64,000 bases of DNA from Elusimicrobiota bacterium. Its GTDB lineage: Bacteria; Elusimicrobiota; Elusimicrobia; UBA1565; UBA9628. Of this stretch, positions 55,488 through 64,000 are shown in pieces (position 1 is the first letter of the stretch; the number at the start of each line of letters is the position of its first letter). The stretch covers positions 62,001-126,000 of the forward strand of contig JAGWUP010000007.1 of NCBI GenBank assembly GCA_028868375.1, given 5' to 3'. The position numbers and the translations under genes are program-made. The notes under the pieces were generated by a model. It was not told the DNA's origin, made no database searches, and saw only the letters and a program-made list of their open reading frames with translations.

Positions 55488-56741
55488 ATGGATAAAAAAC
55501 AATTAGAAAAAATATTAGTCCAATCCATAGAAGATGTAAGTAAAGCTATTGGTAAAAATCCATTAGATTTGTCTTATAATGAATGGAAGGGAATGGTTGA
55601 TGGTAGTTTATTAGAGAAACATTCTTTATTAGGAGTTAGATTCTCTAGATTAAAAGAAGCTAATTTTAAAGTTAAATTAGATAATATAGATACTTTTTCT
55701 CTAGATATAGATTCCAGGGCTTTATCTAATCGTAAGTTTAATAAGTCGGCTATAAAAGAATCTTATTTTTTTGAAAAGCTAGAAGAGATAGGAAAATTAG
55801 TATTTAAAGATAAGATAGTAGCTCCTAAATATAGTGGATTTAAAGATAAGTCTCCAATCGAAAGATCACACAATGTATTTTTAAGCGATCTACATTTTGG
55901 GTCAGACTTAGATGGTCGCGAATGTCCGCATCCATATGGCATAATCGAAGAAGCCCGTTCATTAGCTATAGTTACTTTGGAAACAGCGGAGTTCAAAGAA
56001 CAATATAGAGAAAATACTATTTTAAATTTAACATTTGGGGGAGATATAATTCAAGGACATTTACGTCAAGATGAAAGAGACGGTGCGCCTATAACTGAAC
56101 AAATTTGTAGATCTATATATTTATTGTCGCAGTGTGTATCTTTTCTTTCTTCTAGATTTAGAAAAATAAATGTAAGATGCGTAGGAGGAAACCATGACAG
56201 AACTCCAAGACATACCGATAGGGCTACTTTACAAAAATGGGATAATTATAGTACTGTAATTAGTTTCGGAGTTAAAATGGCATGTCAGTCATTAACTAAT
56301 GTTAATTTTGAAATTCCTTTAAGACCCTATATCACATATGATTCATTTGATAAGAAATTTTTTATGACGCATGGAGATACTGTCTTTTCGGTGGGTTATC
56401 CAGGGAACAATATAAATACTAAAAATTTGGAGCAACAAGTAAATAGAATCAATGCTTCGCTGAAAGATACAGAAGAATATTCTTTATTTGTTGTCGGGCA
56501 TGTCCATTTCCCTTCACTTTTGCATTTACCAAATAGCTGTATAGTAATTACCAACGGATGTCTACTTCCTCCAGATCCTTATAGTGTTAGCCTAGGTGGC
56601 CTAGAGAATGTTAGAGGCCAATTTATATGGGAGTCTGTAAAAGGACATGCAGTAGGTGATTCTAGATTTATTAGAGTAGATCAAAATATGACAAAAGACA
56701 AGTCATTAGATAAAATAATAATGCCATTTAATGGATTTTAA
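55488..56741 (+). CDS. metallophosphoesterase, 417 aa
   Basis: Complete motif set: FLSDLHFG, TFGGDIIQG, VGGNHDRTP, MTHGDTV, VGHVHFPS. The DxH-GD-GNHD-H-GHxH order defines a calcineurin-like phosphoesterase; nuclease members process DNA ends. Shares its last base with the next start. Intact without any CGG, in contrast to the paralogue at 39220. Confidence 0.85.
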   Translation: MDKKQLEKILVQSIEDVSKAIGKNPLDLSYNEWKGMVDGSLLEKHSLLGVRFSRLKEANFKVKLDNIDTFSLDIDSRALSNRKFNKSAIKESYFFEKLEEIGKLVFKDKIVAPKYSGFKDKSPIERSHNVFLSDLHFGSDLDGRECPHPYGIIEEARSLAIVTLETAEFKEQYRENTILNLTFGGDIIQGHLRQDERDGAPITEQICRSIYLLSQCVSFLSSRFRKINVRCVGGNHDRTPRHTDRATLQKWDNYSTVISFGVKMACQSLTNVNFEIPLRPYITYDSFDKKFFMTHGDTVFSVGYPGNNINTKNLEQQVNRINASLKDTEEYSLFVVGHVHFPSLLHLPNSCIVITNGCLLPPDPYSVSLGGLENVRGQFIWESVKGHAVGDSRFIRVDQNMTKDKSLDKIIMPFNGF

Positions 56742-57139
56742 TGCCTAATAACAGATCTAAAGAAGGGGACATATTTAAATACATACAAGATCTAGAGATA
56801 AACAAGAATGATGTAGAAGTCGATCTTGCCCTTAAGACTAATGCTATAGAAGAATCTCTTAGAAAAATCTCTAACTTAGAGAAAGACTTAAGTTTTTTAA
56901 GAAAATCCAAAGAAAACACTAAAGATATTCAAGTAATTTTAATAAGTGAGTATAAGAGAACTATTTATTTATTAAAAGTAATTCAAGAAACTATAACAAA
57001 AGAGAAAGAATTAGTAATTTTAAATAAAAAAAAGATAAAAGATTTAAAATTTGCTCTTAAAATGATAGATAAAGAAATAGAATTATTAAATAAAGATTTA
57101 ACAAGAGTTGGAAAAATAGTTCCTTTTAAAGATAAATAA
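56741..57139 (+). CDS. coiled-coil protein, 132 aa
   Basis: Almost entirely charged heptads (KDLSFLRKSKEN and similar). Overlaps the phosphoesterase stop by 1 base. Function unknown. Confidence 0.7.
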   Translation: MPNNRSKEGDIFKYIQDLEINKNDVEVDLALKTNAIEESLRKISNLEKDLSFLRKSKENTKDIQVILISEYKRTIYLLKVIQETITKEKELVILNKKKIKDLKFALKMIDKEIELLNKDLTRVGKIVPFKDK

Positions 57140-57346
57140 ATGGATGATGATATAAAAAATAAGATTTATAATGATCCAGATTTTATAGCTATTAAAAGAT
57201 TTGATTATTCAATAGAAGAATTTATTAAACGTTATTCTTCTGGGGCTCCAAATCATATTATAGCTCAAGCTTTAAACTTAACAGAAGAAGAATTTGAAAA
57301 AGAATTTGCTTTGCTATTAGAAAAACTAAAGACTTTAATGTCATAA
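57140..57346 (+). CDS. small helical protein, 68 aa
   Basis: Contains a HTH-like segment (HIIAQALNLTEEEFEKEF). Lies directly between 56741 and the polymerase gene. Possibly a regulator or polymerase accessory protein. Confidence 0.65.
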   Translation: MDDDIKNKIYNDPDFIAIKRFDYSIEEFIKRYSSGAPNHIIAQALNLTEEEFEKEFALLLEKLKTLMS

Positions 57347-57350
57347 TCAT

Positions 57351-60300
57351 ATGAAAATTAAAAATCCGCCATCATGCCATGTGCATCAAGGTAGTTTAGA
57401 TACAGCTAGTTTGCCTAAAAACTTTTTAAAGAAAGAATTAGAATTAGAAACCGGCTGTTTAGTAACTACTGATCATGGTGTCTTAAGTGCCTGTAGAACA
57501 GTATATGATTTGGCTAAGGCCAATAATTTAACGCCGATTCTTGGAATTGAGAGTTATATCCGTGATGATGAGTGTCCTATATTAAAACAATTCGGAATAT
57601 CGAAAGATAAAGATGACACTTATTCAAATTATAATAAATATTACCATTTGACTATGCATTGCTTAAATCAGAAAGCCTATGAAAAACTTTCTACCGTTCT
57701 TTCCGATGCTTGGCTAAATAGAACTGAAAAGCACGGATCAGAACAAAAGCCTTTATTTTCTTGGAAAGAAATAGAGGAACTGGGTTCATATGATATAACG
57801 ATGGGGTCTAGTTGTTTAATTGGAATTGTTGCTAGACATTTGATGAATGACAGAGAAGATATAGCTGAAGCTCATTATCAAAAAATAAGATCATTAGCTA
57901 AATCAGAAAATTTTTATGTTGAATTATTTCCTAATATATGTGATAAAAAATGGGAAGATGGAGTATTTATTGAATTAGAAAATGGAGAAAAGTTAAAATT
58001 TTATGAAGGCAAAACCTTAAAAACAGAAGATGGCGAAATTAAAGCAATAGATTTAGTCAAAGCTTTTAATAAAGGCAATGGGCATAGCTTTTTAAAAGGA
58101 ATTAAAAACAGAAAATTATGGGAAAATAAAGAAGGAAAAATAGTAAGTGCAGTAAAAGTATCCGACTTTATGAATAACGAATGTTCTCCCAATTTCCCAA
58201 ATGGAGACATACAATTATATGCGAATAAGTTTATTTTTAATCTGGCTAAGAAGTATAAGGATCCAATAATTTTTTCTGATGATTCACATTTTTCTTATCC
58301 TGATGAAAAGATAGTTCAAGACATAAAATTGACTAATGGTATAACAGGTCATTCATGGAAGTTTGCAGGAAGCTATCATAGAAAATCTGGGCAGGAAGCA
58401 AAGGAATATTTTGTTGATTATATGGGGCTTTCTCAAAGAGATTTTGAAGAATTAATACAAAATAGTATAGATTGGAGTTCTAGATTTAAGGATTTCAAAT
58501 TTGATTATAAGCCATCTATTCCTGCTTCATTCTATCCTAAAGATGTTATGGCTTATGCTGCAAAGATTATAGAAGATAATGGTAGGATGGATTGGAATAA
58601 TCCAAAAATGGTAGAAAGATTAAAGTATGAAATAAATTTGTTTACTTCAAATGGAAAAATAGATTTGTTGCCATATTTTTTCCCTTGCCAAGAAGTTCTT
58701 AAATTATACGAAGATAATGAAGAATTGACCGCGCCAGGACGTGGTTCGGCTGGAGGAGTTTTATTGTGTTATTTGTTTGGAATAACTCATGTAAATCCTT
58801 TAAAACATAATTTATCAATAGACAGATTTTTGTCAAAAGACAGAATTGAAGATGGTAGACTTCCTGATATAGATATGGATTTCCCTAATAGAGATTTACT
58901 AGTTGGACCCAAGAAAGAATATTTAAAAGAGAGATTTGGAGAGTATTTTGCTCAAATATCTACTGATACTCAGATGAGAATAAGATCATCAATAAAAGAT
59001 GTAAATAGAGCATTACACAATGGAGAAGTTGATAGTTATATAGAAAAAATTACTGGAAAAATACCATATCCACCACAAGGCATATCAGATTATAATTATC
59101 TTTTTGGATATAAAGATTCTGATGGAAAAGAAATTAAGGGTATAATAGATACTTGTGCTCCTCTTCAAGAATATATAAAAAAATATCCAGAAGAATTTGA
59201 AATTGTTGAGAAGTGTTTGCAAATTTGCAGATCAAAAGGTCGTCATGCAAGTGCATTTTTAGTGGCCGATAAACCAGTAAAAGAGTTCATTCCTTTAATG
59301 AAGGTTGGCGACGTTACTGTGACTCAGTATGCAATGGGAGACTGTGAATCTAATGGTGGAATTAAATTAGATTTCCTTTGTGTAAATTCTTTGTCAGATG
59401 TTGGAGATTGCTTAAAACTTATAAGAAAAAAGAATGGAATAAGTAAAGAATTTTTTACAAATGGTAAGAAAATTCCTTTAGTAAGGCTGATTCCTTTTAA
59501 AGATAAATTTTATGATATATGGGATTTGCCAGAGGATATGAATGTTTATAGAACAATATGTGATGGGGACACGGAAACTGTTTTTCAATTGGATACTCCT
59601 TCTGCCAAAAGATGGTTAAAAGAATTTGATTTTGAAGTTGATGGAAAGCCTTCTATAAAATCTATAGAAGGTATTGCTGCTTTCAATGCACTTAATCGTC
59701 CTGGTCCGTTAGACTATTTTGCAAAGAATGAAAAAACTGGGAAGATGTATAATATGTTGCAAGAATTTGCTTTCAGACTAAGAAATAGTGATTATAAAAG
59801 TGAAATTTCTCTATTGGATGATTTGATTCCTGAGACTAAAGGTGTATTGATTTATCAGGAACAATTAATGAATATATATAAAGTTCTTACTGATTGTGAT
59901 GCTAAGGAAGTTAATGATTTTAGGGTTAATATAGGTAAGAAGAAAATGGAAAAAGTCCTAAAGATGAAGCCTAAGTTTGTAGAGAGAGCTTCTGAAAAAA
60001 TAGGAATTAAGCAAGCAAATAAAGTGTGGGACATGTTAGAAACTTTCGGTCAATACGGATTTTGTTCTGCACATTCGCACACATATTCCTATGTCTCATA
60101 TGCCTGTGCTTTCCTTAAATATCACTATCCATTAGAATGGTGGTGTTCTGTTTTAAAGAACGCAAAAAAAGATGAAGTGTTAGATAAGTTTTGGCCTTAT
60201 TGCAATGAATTAGTAGCTTTCCCTGATATAAACTTGTCTAAAGATGTTTTTGACATAGTAGGAGATAAAATACAAGCCCCAATAGATTTACTTATGGGCA

Positions 60301-61025
60301 TAGGTCCACAAGCTCATAAAGAAATATGTGAAAATAGACCCTATAAAGATATTGAAGATTTTTGTGCTAAGATAATAGCCAAGAAAGAAGTAGCTAGAAG
60401 CGCTCTGAATTCTGGTGTTGTGGATAAACTAATAATAAGTGGAGTAGCAGATTCTTTGTTCAAAGATAAAGATATGACTATTTCAGATAAATTTGCTTTA
60501 TTTAATAAAACTATGGCTTCTTTGACTGGCAAAAAGAATATAGAACAGGTAGAATCCGATATTTTAAATATAAGCAAGACTAAATTATATCAATATAGAA
60601 AAAGTATATTACCTATATATTCTGAAGACTTAACTAAATATATATCAGAAAACAATCACAGTATAAATAATCTATTAAATGAATTAGATTTACCATTGTT
60701 AAATTCAAATCAATTTAAACAATTGATGAATGAGGAATTGGGTCCAACTAAAAGAATTTCTGTAGCAATAATAGCGTATGTGATTGAACACAGAAATTTT
60801 AAATTTGCTAATAAAACTATGGATGCAATTAGTTTGAAATTAGATATAGGTGGAAATATATACGAATTTGCTAAATGGCCAAGAAAAGACAATAGGATGT
60901 CTGGCGTACCAAAATCAGATCTTACAGGAAGTGTGATAATGGCAGTATTGAACAGGTGGAATATAGATAGACCATTTGTTTTAGAGAAAGTTTTTGTTAT
61001 TGAAAAAGCATTAGAAAAGGAATAA
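57351..61025 (+). CDS. dnaE: DNA polymerase III alpha subunit (DnaE-like), 1224 aa
   Basis: PHP domain start CHVHQGSLDTASLP at 7-20 and later VTTDHGVLSA. Polymerase core: APGRGSAGGVLL, then LPDIDMDFPNR with catalytic Asp at 506, 508 and 510. The tail after ~950 holds the finger and HhH-type region (LLMGIGPQAHKEICENRPY). Replicates the phage genome. No in-phase CGG across 3.7 kb. Confidence 0.9.
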   Translation: MKIKNPPSCHVHQGSLDTASLPKNFLKKELELETGCLVTTDHGVLSACRTVYDLAKANNLTPILGIESYIRDDECPILKQFGISKDKDDTYSNYNKYYHLTMHCLNQKAYEKLSTVLSDAWLNRTEKHGSEQKPLFSWKEIEELGSYDITMGSSCLIGIVARHLMNDREDIAEAHYQKIRSLAKSENFYVELFPNICDKKWEDGVFIELENGEKLKFYEGKTLKTEDGEIKAIDLVKAFNKGNGHSFLKGIKNRKLWENKEGKIVSAVKVSDFMNNECSPNFPNGDIQLYANKFIFNLAKKYKDPIIFSDDSHFSYPDEKIVQDIKLTNGITGHSWKFAGSYHRKSGQEAKEYFVDYMGLSQRDFEELIQNSIDWSSRFKDFKFDYKPSIPASFYPKDVMAYAAKIIEDNGRMDWNNPKMVERLKYEINLFTSNGKIDLLPYFFPCQEVLKLYEDNEELTAPGRGSAGGVLLCYLFGITHVNPLKHNLSIDRFLSKDRIEDGRLPDIDMDFPNRDLLVGPKKEYLKERFGEYFAQISTDTQMRIRSSIKDVNRALHNGEVDSYIEKITGKIPYPPQGISDYNYLFGYKDSDGKEIKGIIDTCAPLQEYIKKYPEEFEIVEKCLQICRSKGRHASAFLVADKPVKEFIPLMKVGDVTVTQYAMGDCESNGGIKLDFLCVNSLSDVGDCLKLIRKKNGISKEFFTNGKKIPLVRLIPFKDKFYDIWDLPEDMNVYRTICDGDTETVFQLDTPSAKRWLKEFDFEVDGKPSIKSIEGIAAFNALNRPGPLDYFAKNEKTGKMYNMLQEFAFRLRNSDYKSEISLLDDLIPETKGVLIYQEQLMNIYKVLTDCDAKEVNDFRVNIGKKKMEKVLKMKPKFVERASEKIGIKQANKVWDMLETFGQYGFCSAHSHTYSYVSYACAFLKYHYPLEWWCSVLKNAKKDEVLDKFWPYCNELVAFPDINLSKDVFDIVGDKIQAPIDLLMGIGPQAHKEICENRPYKDIEDFCAKIIAKKEVARSALNSGVVDKLIISGVADSLFKDKDMTISDKFALFNKTMASLTGKKNIEQVESDILNISKTKLYQYRKSILPIYSEDLTKYISENNHSINNLLNELDLPLLNSNQFKQLMNEELGPTKRISVAIIAYVIEHRNFKFANKTMDAISLKLDIGGNIYEFAKWPRKDNRMSGVPKSDLTGSVIMAVLNRWNIDRPFVLEKVFVIEKALEKE

Positions 61026-61028
61026 ATT

Positions 61029-61766
61029 ATGATTAATAAAGTTCTTAAAAGTATAGTTTCAGAATATTTTGAGCATAAGAAAATAGTAGAAAGAGATTTA
61101 ACTGGATGGGACAAAATGACTATAAATGGTCAGCTTACTGCCCAAAGAGTATCCGGCGACAGAATGAATGCTCTGAGAAATGAATATGCAAGGGCTCTTA
61201 GACAAAATTCCGTATTTATTTTGACTTACGGAACTGCGCATCGCAGTGAATTCTTAAAATTAGTAGATAGTGATAAATATCTCGTTTTTAATACAGATGC
61301 TCTATATTATAAACTTTCTGATCCTATTGATGCATCTTTAGATAGAAAAAGAGAATTTAATTCTCATTCAGTAATGCTTTTGATTGGAGAAATGGCTAGA
61401 TTAGGAAAGGAATTAGACTTAGAATATGTAACTGAACCTAAAATAAAATCAATTGAAGCATGTAAAGATAGGGACGAAGTATTTAAGTTGGTTAGAAAAC
61501 TTGTAAAAGAATCTTCGTCTGAAACCTTGCAACTCGCCTATTTAGAAAATCAGATTATTTCAAAATCTTTATCTGACAAGAGAACGGAAGATCTTAATCA
61601 AGTAGTAATTATGTGTAGCGATAAAGAAGAAGCGGATGCACTTTCTAAATCTATTTCTAATAATTATGTAGTTTTAGATTTAGACAGCGAAACTGAAATA
61701 TTTGATGCAAGACTAACAAACAAGATAACGAAGCAATTTACTAAGACTGTTTCACAGAAAGGATAA
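61029..61766 (+). CDS. hypothetical replication-module protein, 245 aa
   Basis: Starts 3 bases after the polymerase gene. Helical and basic at first, acidic later; no motif recognised. Position between polymerase and single-strand binding protein suggests a replication or recombination accessory. Confidence 0.7.
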   Translation: MINKVLKSIVSEYFEHKKIVERDLTGWDKMTINGQLTAQRVSGDRMNALRNEYARALRQNSVFILTYGTAHRSEFLKLVDSDKYLVFNTDALYYKLSDPIDASLDRKREFNSHSVMLLIGEMARLGKELDLEYVTEPKIKSIEACKDRDEVFKLVRKLVKESSSETLQLAYLENQIISKSLSDKRTEDLNQVVIMCSDKEEADALSKSISNNYVVLDLDSETEIFDARLTNKITKQFTKTVSQKG

Positions 61767-61771
61767 TAAAA

Positions 61772-62641
61772 ATGAATGAGTTTAACATAGGAACCCCGAC
61801 AGACGATTTAGAGAGTAAAAAGAGAATTAAAAGAAATTTCTTTAATATTAAAGAAGGATCAAATGTATATAGAATACTTCCCCCGTTTAAAGATTTAGCC
61901 CAGGATGGAATCTGGTTTCAAAAGCAGGTAATTCACTGGGGTTATGAAGGGGCGGGAGGTATGCCTAGAAATTTTGCATGTTTAGGTTCTAGTTGTCCTG
62001 AATGCGTTTTCGTTGAAAAAACTAAAAAAGAACTAGAAACTGTAACTTCAGAAAAAGCTTCTGTTATGTTAAAAAGTTTTCTAGACGAGCATCATCTAGA
62101 AATTGTACATGTAATGAATGCCATGGATAGAGACGAAAAGATTGGTCTACTAAAGATGAAGACCAGGCTGTGGCAAGATTTTGGCAGAGAACGTACAGAA
62201 TTAAAAGCTTTCGGTATTCATCCAGCAGATGCTGAGCGTGGAGTTTGGATGAATTTTGAAAAGACTGGCCAGGGTACTACTGCCCTATGGAAAGCTACCG
62301 CTGTAAGAGATAGCGTATTAGATAAGGGAGAAGTGGTTTCTAGGTTAAAGGTTTCGCCTCTTAGTAAAGAGACTCTAACTAGAATGCAAACAGAAGCATT
62401 TGAATTAAACAAAGTTGTAAGAAAACTGGATTTTGAACAAGTTCAAGGTTTAGTGGTCAGTTTGGTGGATTATCAGTCTGACCCAGAAGTAGTAGATGCA
62501 GTATTTAGTTCAGGAAGAGAAAATCCTATTCCATCTGCATCTTCTGGCTCTATTCCAGTTTCCAACCATGCAACCAACGAAGGCAGAACTTCGGCATCAA
62601 TGTCGGATGAAGATTTTAAAAGAATATTTAAGAGAGGATAA
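61772..62641 (+). CDS. gp32-like single-stranded DNA-binding protein, 289 aa
   Basis: N-terminal basic region, then FFNIKEGSNVYRILPPF and W-x-KQVIHWG, the OB-fold pattern of T4 gp32-like proteins. CLGSSCPEC supplies the zinc ligands. The C-terminus is Ser-rich and acidic (SMSDEDFKRIFKRG). Protects ssDNA and recruits the recombinase at 63531. Confidence 0.8.
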   Translation: MNEFNIGTPTDDLESKKRIKRNFFNIKEGSNVYRILPPFKDLAQDGIWFQKQVIHWGYEGAGGMPRNFACLGSSCPECVFVEKTKKELETVTSEKASVMLKSFLDEHHLEIVHVMNAMDRDEKIGLLKMKTRLWQDFGRERTELKAFGIHPADAERGVWMNFEKTGQGTTALWKATAVRDSVLDKGEVVSRLKVSPLSKETLTRMQTEAFELNKVVRKLDFEQVQGLVVSLVDYQSDPEVVDAVFSSGRENPIPSASSGSIPVSNHATNEGRTSASMSDEDFKRIFKRG

Positions 62642-62647
62642 ATAAAT

Positions 62648-63196
62648 ATGTTTATAGGAGATGGCAGTACTAAGCTTTCGTGCAAAAGGGCCTTGCCTGG
62701 TTTACCAAACTTAGAAATTAATATTACGGGTATTAATGCTGCTCTAAGTAGAGGTCCTGAAGTTAGTATTGCCACCCCTCCTAAAGCTCTTGAACTAGAA
62801 ACTATTTTTAATTCAGCCATAGCAGAAGCATTAGAATTGAGAGCTGTTATCAGATTTGAACATACACAGGCAATGAGAAGTGTAAACAACATACGTGCAA
62901 GGGTGATGTTAGAAAGAGTTGATTCTGTTTTAAAGAATAAAAGTTTATCCAGTACCGCTGATTATCGTAAAGCTGCACTAGAAGCAGACAGAGAATATCA
63001 AGATGCACTAGATGTTTCAGATGCTTTAAATGCTCTTTCTGAATTCATTGATGGGAAACTAGAAGCTTTAAAGAATTATTATTTTAATGCCAAAGATGTA
63101 ATACGTTCATTTTCTTCTGAAAATGGAATTATGGGCAAAAGACAAGTTTCTGTTTCGTCTGAATGGCCAGACAGCAATCGTTTTATGGAGGAATAG
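62648..63196 (+). CDS. hypothetical protein, 182 aa
   Basis: Helical protein downstream of the gp32-like gene, ending next to 63197. T4 encodes a recombination mediator (UvsY) in a similar setting, but no sequence similarity could be judged. Function unknown. Confidence 0.65.
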   Translation: MFIGDGSTKLSCKRALPGLPNLEINITGINAALSRGPEVSIATPPKALELETIFNSAIAEALELRAVIRFEHTQAMRSVNNIRARVMLERVDSVLKNKSLSSTADYRKAALEADREYQDALDVSDALNALSEFIDGKLEALKNYYFNAKDVIRSFSSENGIMGKRQVSVSSEWPDSNRFMEE

Positions 63197-63538
63197 ATGG
63201 GTTCTTCTGGGTACAAGCCTTTTGAAAGTGATGATTCGGCGGATTTATTATATAAATTTCAAGATTCTTTATGGAAAGTTCTTAGAGCAAAGAAATCTGA
63301 TTTTATACAAATTAGAGGAAGTGTGGAGTTATTTATAGCATTGTCTAAAGGATTAAAATACTTAGAAGAAGATTATATGTTAGACGAAGAACTTTATAAG
63401 GCTTGTATAGAAAAATTGCATATAATCTTAAAAGACGAGGAATGGATAGATAACTGGAATGATCCAAAAGAAATAAAATTAGACATTAGAAGACAAATAA
63501 GACTTTTAGAAAAATTAGGTGGATTAGAACATGAATAA
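63197..63538 (+). CDS. hypothetical protein, 113 aa
   Basis: Acidic helical protein; stop overlaps the recombinase start by 8 bases. Possible partner of the recombinase by position only. Confidence 0.65.
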   Translation: MGSSGYKPFESDDSADLLYKFQDSLWKVLRAKKSDFIQIRGSVELFIALSKGLKYLEEDYMLDEELYKACIEKLHIILKDEEWIDNWNDPKEIKLDIRRQIRLLEKLGGLEHE

Positions 63539-64000
63539 ATGGTTAAGTAAATTAGAGAAACTAGATGGGGCAGTAAACTTAGATAAGGATCCTTTTTCAG
63601 ATTGTATTAAGATGCCTACTCCTAGTTTGAGTTATATATTTGGTAAATCTAGAGGTTTGCCTAAAGGATTTAGTGCTACCTTTTTTGGTCCTCCCGGAGG
63701 AGGTAAAACTTTACTTACATATGCAATCATAGGACAATTACATAGAGATGATCCAGAGGCCATAGTAGTTAAGTTTAATACAGAACTAAGAGAGCACGTT
63801 CAGTTGCCCAAAGAACAATATTCAATTTGGGGGATAGATCCAGAAAGATATATTGCTTATAATGTAAACACTCCTGATGGTATATTCGATAAGATAGAAA
63901 AAGAAATTAATTCTATGTGTGCCGATGGGGCTCCTATTAAACTCATTTCTATTGATAGTCTTAATAATATTCAAGGTCGTCGTTTTATGGATGCTGATAC
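63531..64000 (+). CDS. uvsX: RecA/UvsX-like recombinase (3' end outside window)
   Basis: Start at 63531. MPTPSLSYIFGKSRGLPKGF is the recombinase N-terminal pattern, FFGPPGGGKTLL is Walker A (about 54-62), and LISIDSLNNIQG is a Walker B-like strand. At least 156 residues visible. Catalyses strand exchange with the gp32-like protein. No in-phase CGG in the visible part. Confidence 0.85.
   Translation, partial: MNKWLSKLEKLDGAVNLDKDPFSDCIKMPTPSLSYIFGKSRGLPKGFSATFFGPPGGGKTLLTYAIIGQLHRDDPEAIVVKFNTELREHVQLPKEQYSIWGIDPERYIAYNVNTPDGIFDKIEKEINSMCADGAPIKLISIDSLNNIQGRRFMDAD

Noticed and set aside
1-64000. tRNA genes, including a candidate CGGN-reading tRNA
   Set aside because: Intergenic gaps are short and none showed a cloverleaf or a CCA-like end by eye; such a gene would have to be elsewhere.
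1-64000. CRISPR arrays and insertion sequences
   Set aside because: No evenly spaced direct repeats or transposase gene were seen.

Overview
The window is part of a large, AT-rich genome of a tailed bacteriophage with a contractile tail. It encodes both terminase subunits, a portal, a MuF-like protein, a tail sheath of about 1,000 residues, a tail tube and tail spikes. It also carries an extensive replication and nucleotide set: a DnaE-type polymerase, RecA/UvsX-like recombinase, gp32-like protein, SbcC/gp46-like ATPase, UvsW-like helicase, RuvC-like nuclease, ribonucleotide reductase with an intein, and dUTPase. A GroEL-like chaperonin, a sigma-like factor and five homing-type endonucleases are present. 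No host gene, tRNA, rRNA or CRISPR array was seen. The host cannot be named from this sequence; the Cys-rich vWA protein at the left edge resembles proteins common in Myxococcota and Bdellovibrionota.

Layout: 1-4.4 kb holds small accessory genes and a nucleotidyltransferase. 4.4-24.4 kb (+) is a virion module (connector, neck, injected enzymes, sheath, tube) broken up by four zinc-ribbon/Vsr-type endonuclease genes. 24.4-30.5 kb has spikes, fibres, a holin-like protein and small genes on both strands. 44.3-30.8 kb (-) runs leftward: HAD nucleotidase, kinase, helicase, sigma-like factor, phosphoesterase, small and large terminase, portal, MuF-like protein and a ClpP-like protease. A 190-bp divergent control region lies at 44.3-44.5 kb. 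44.5-64 kb (+) is the chaperonin, recombination, nucleotide and replication module.

The main discovery is a recoding system. Twenty-nine apparent frame breaks in 20 genes all lie at an in-phase CGG codon, and in every case a +1 shift there rejoins the gene. The simplest reading is that CGGN is decoded as one unit giving glycine: drop the C, read GGN. In the large terminase this restores the Walker A glycine (SRDS-G-KT). In one 320-bp gene three consecutive CGGN sites bypass a stop codon and return to the starting frame. CGG in the other two phases is common and harmless, even inside a GC-rich patch, which argues against sequencing error. The only two in-phase CGG codons that must be read as ordinary triplets are both CGGG in the nucleotidyltransferase gene. 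Recoded genes are concentrated in virion, packaging, sigma-like, helicase and endonuclease genes and are nearly absent from the 44.5-64 kb replication module, so recoding may act as a late-gene switch.

A second shared signal, roughly YAATCTTTAT, lies just upstream of about fifteen virion-module genes on both strands, oriented with the gene. It is a candidate late promoter, possibly read by the sigma-like factor, whose own gene needs two CGG shifts.
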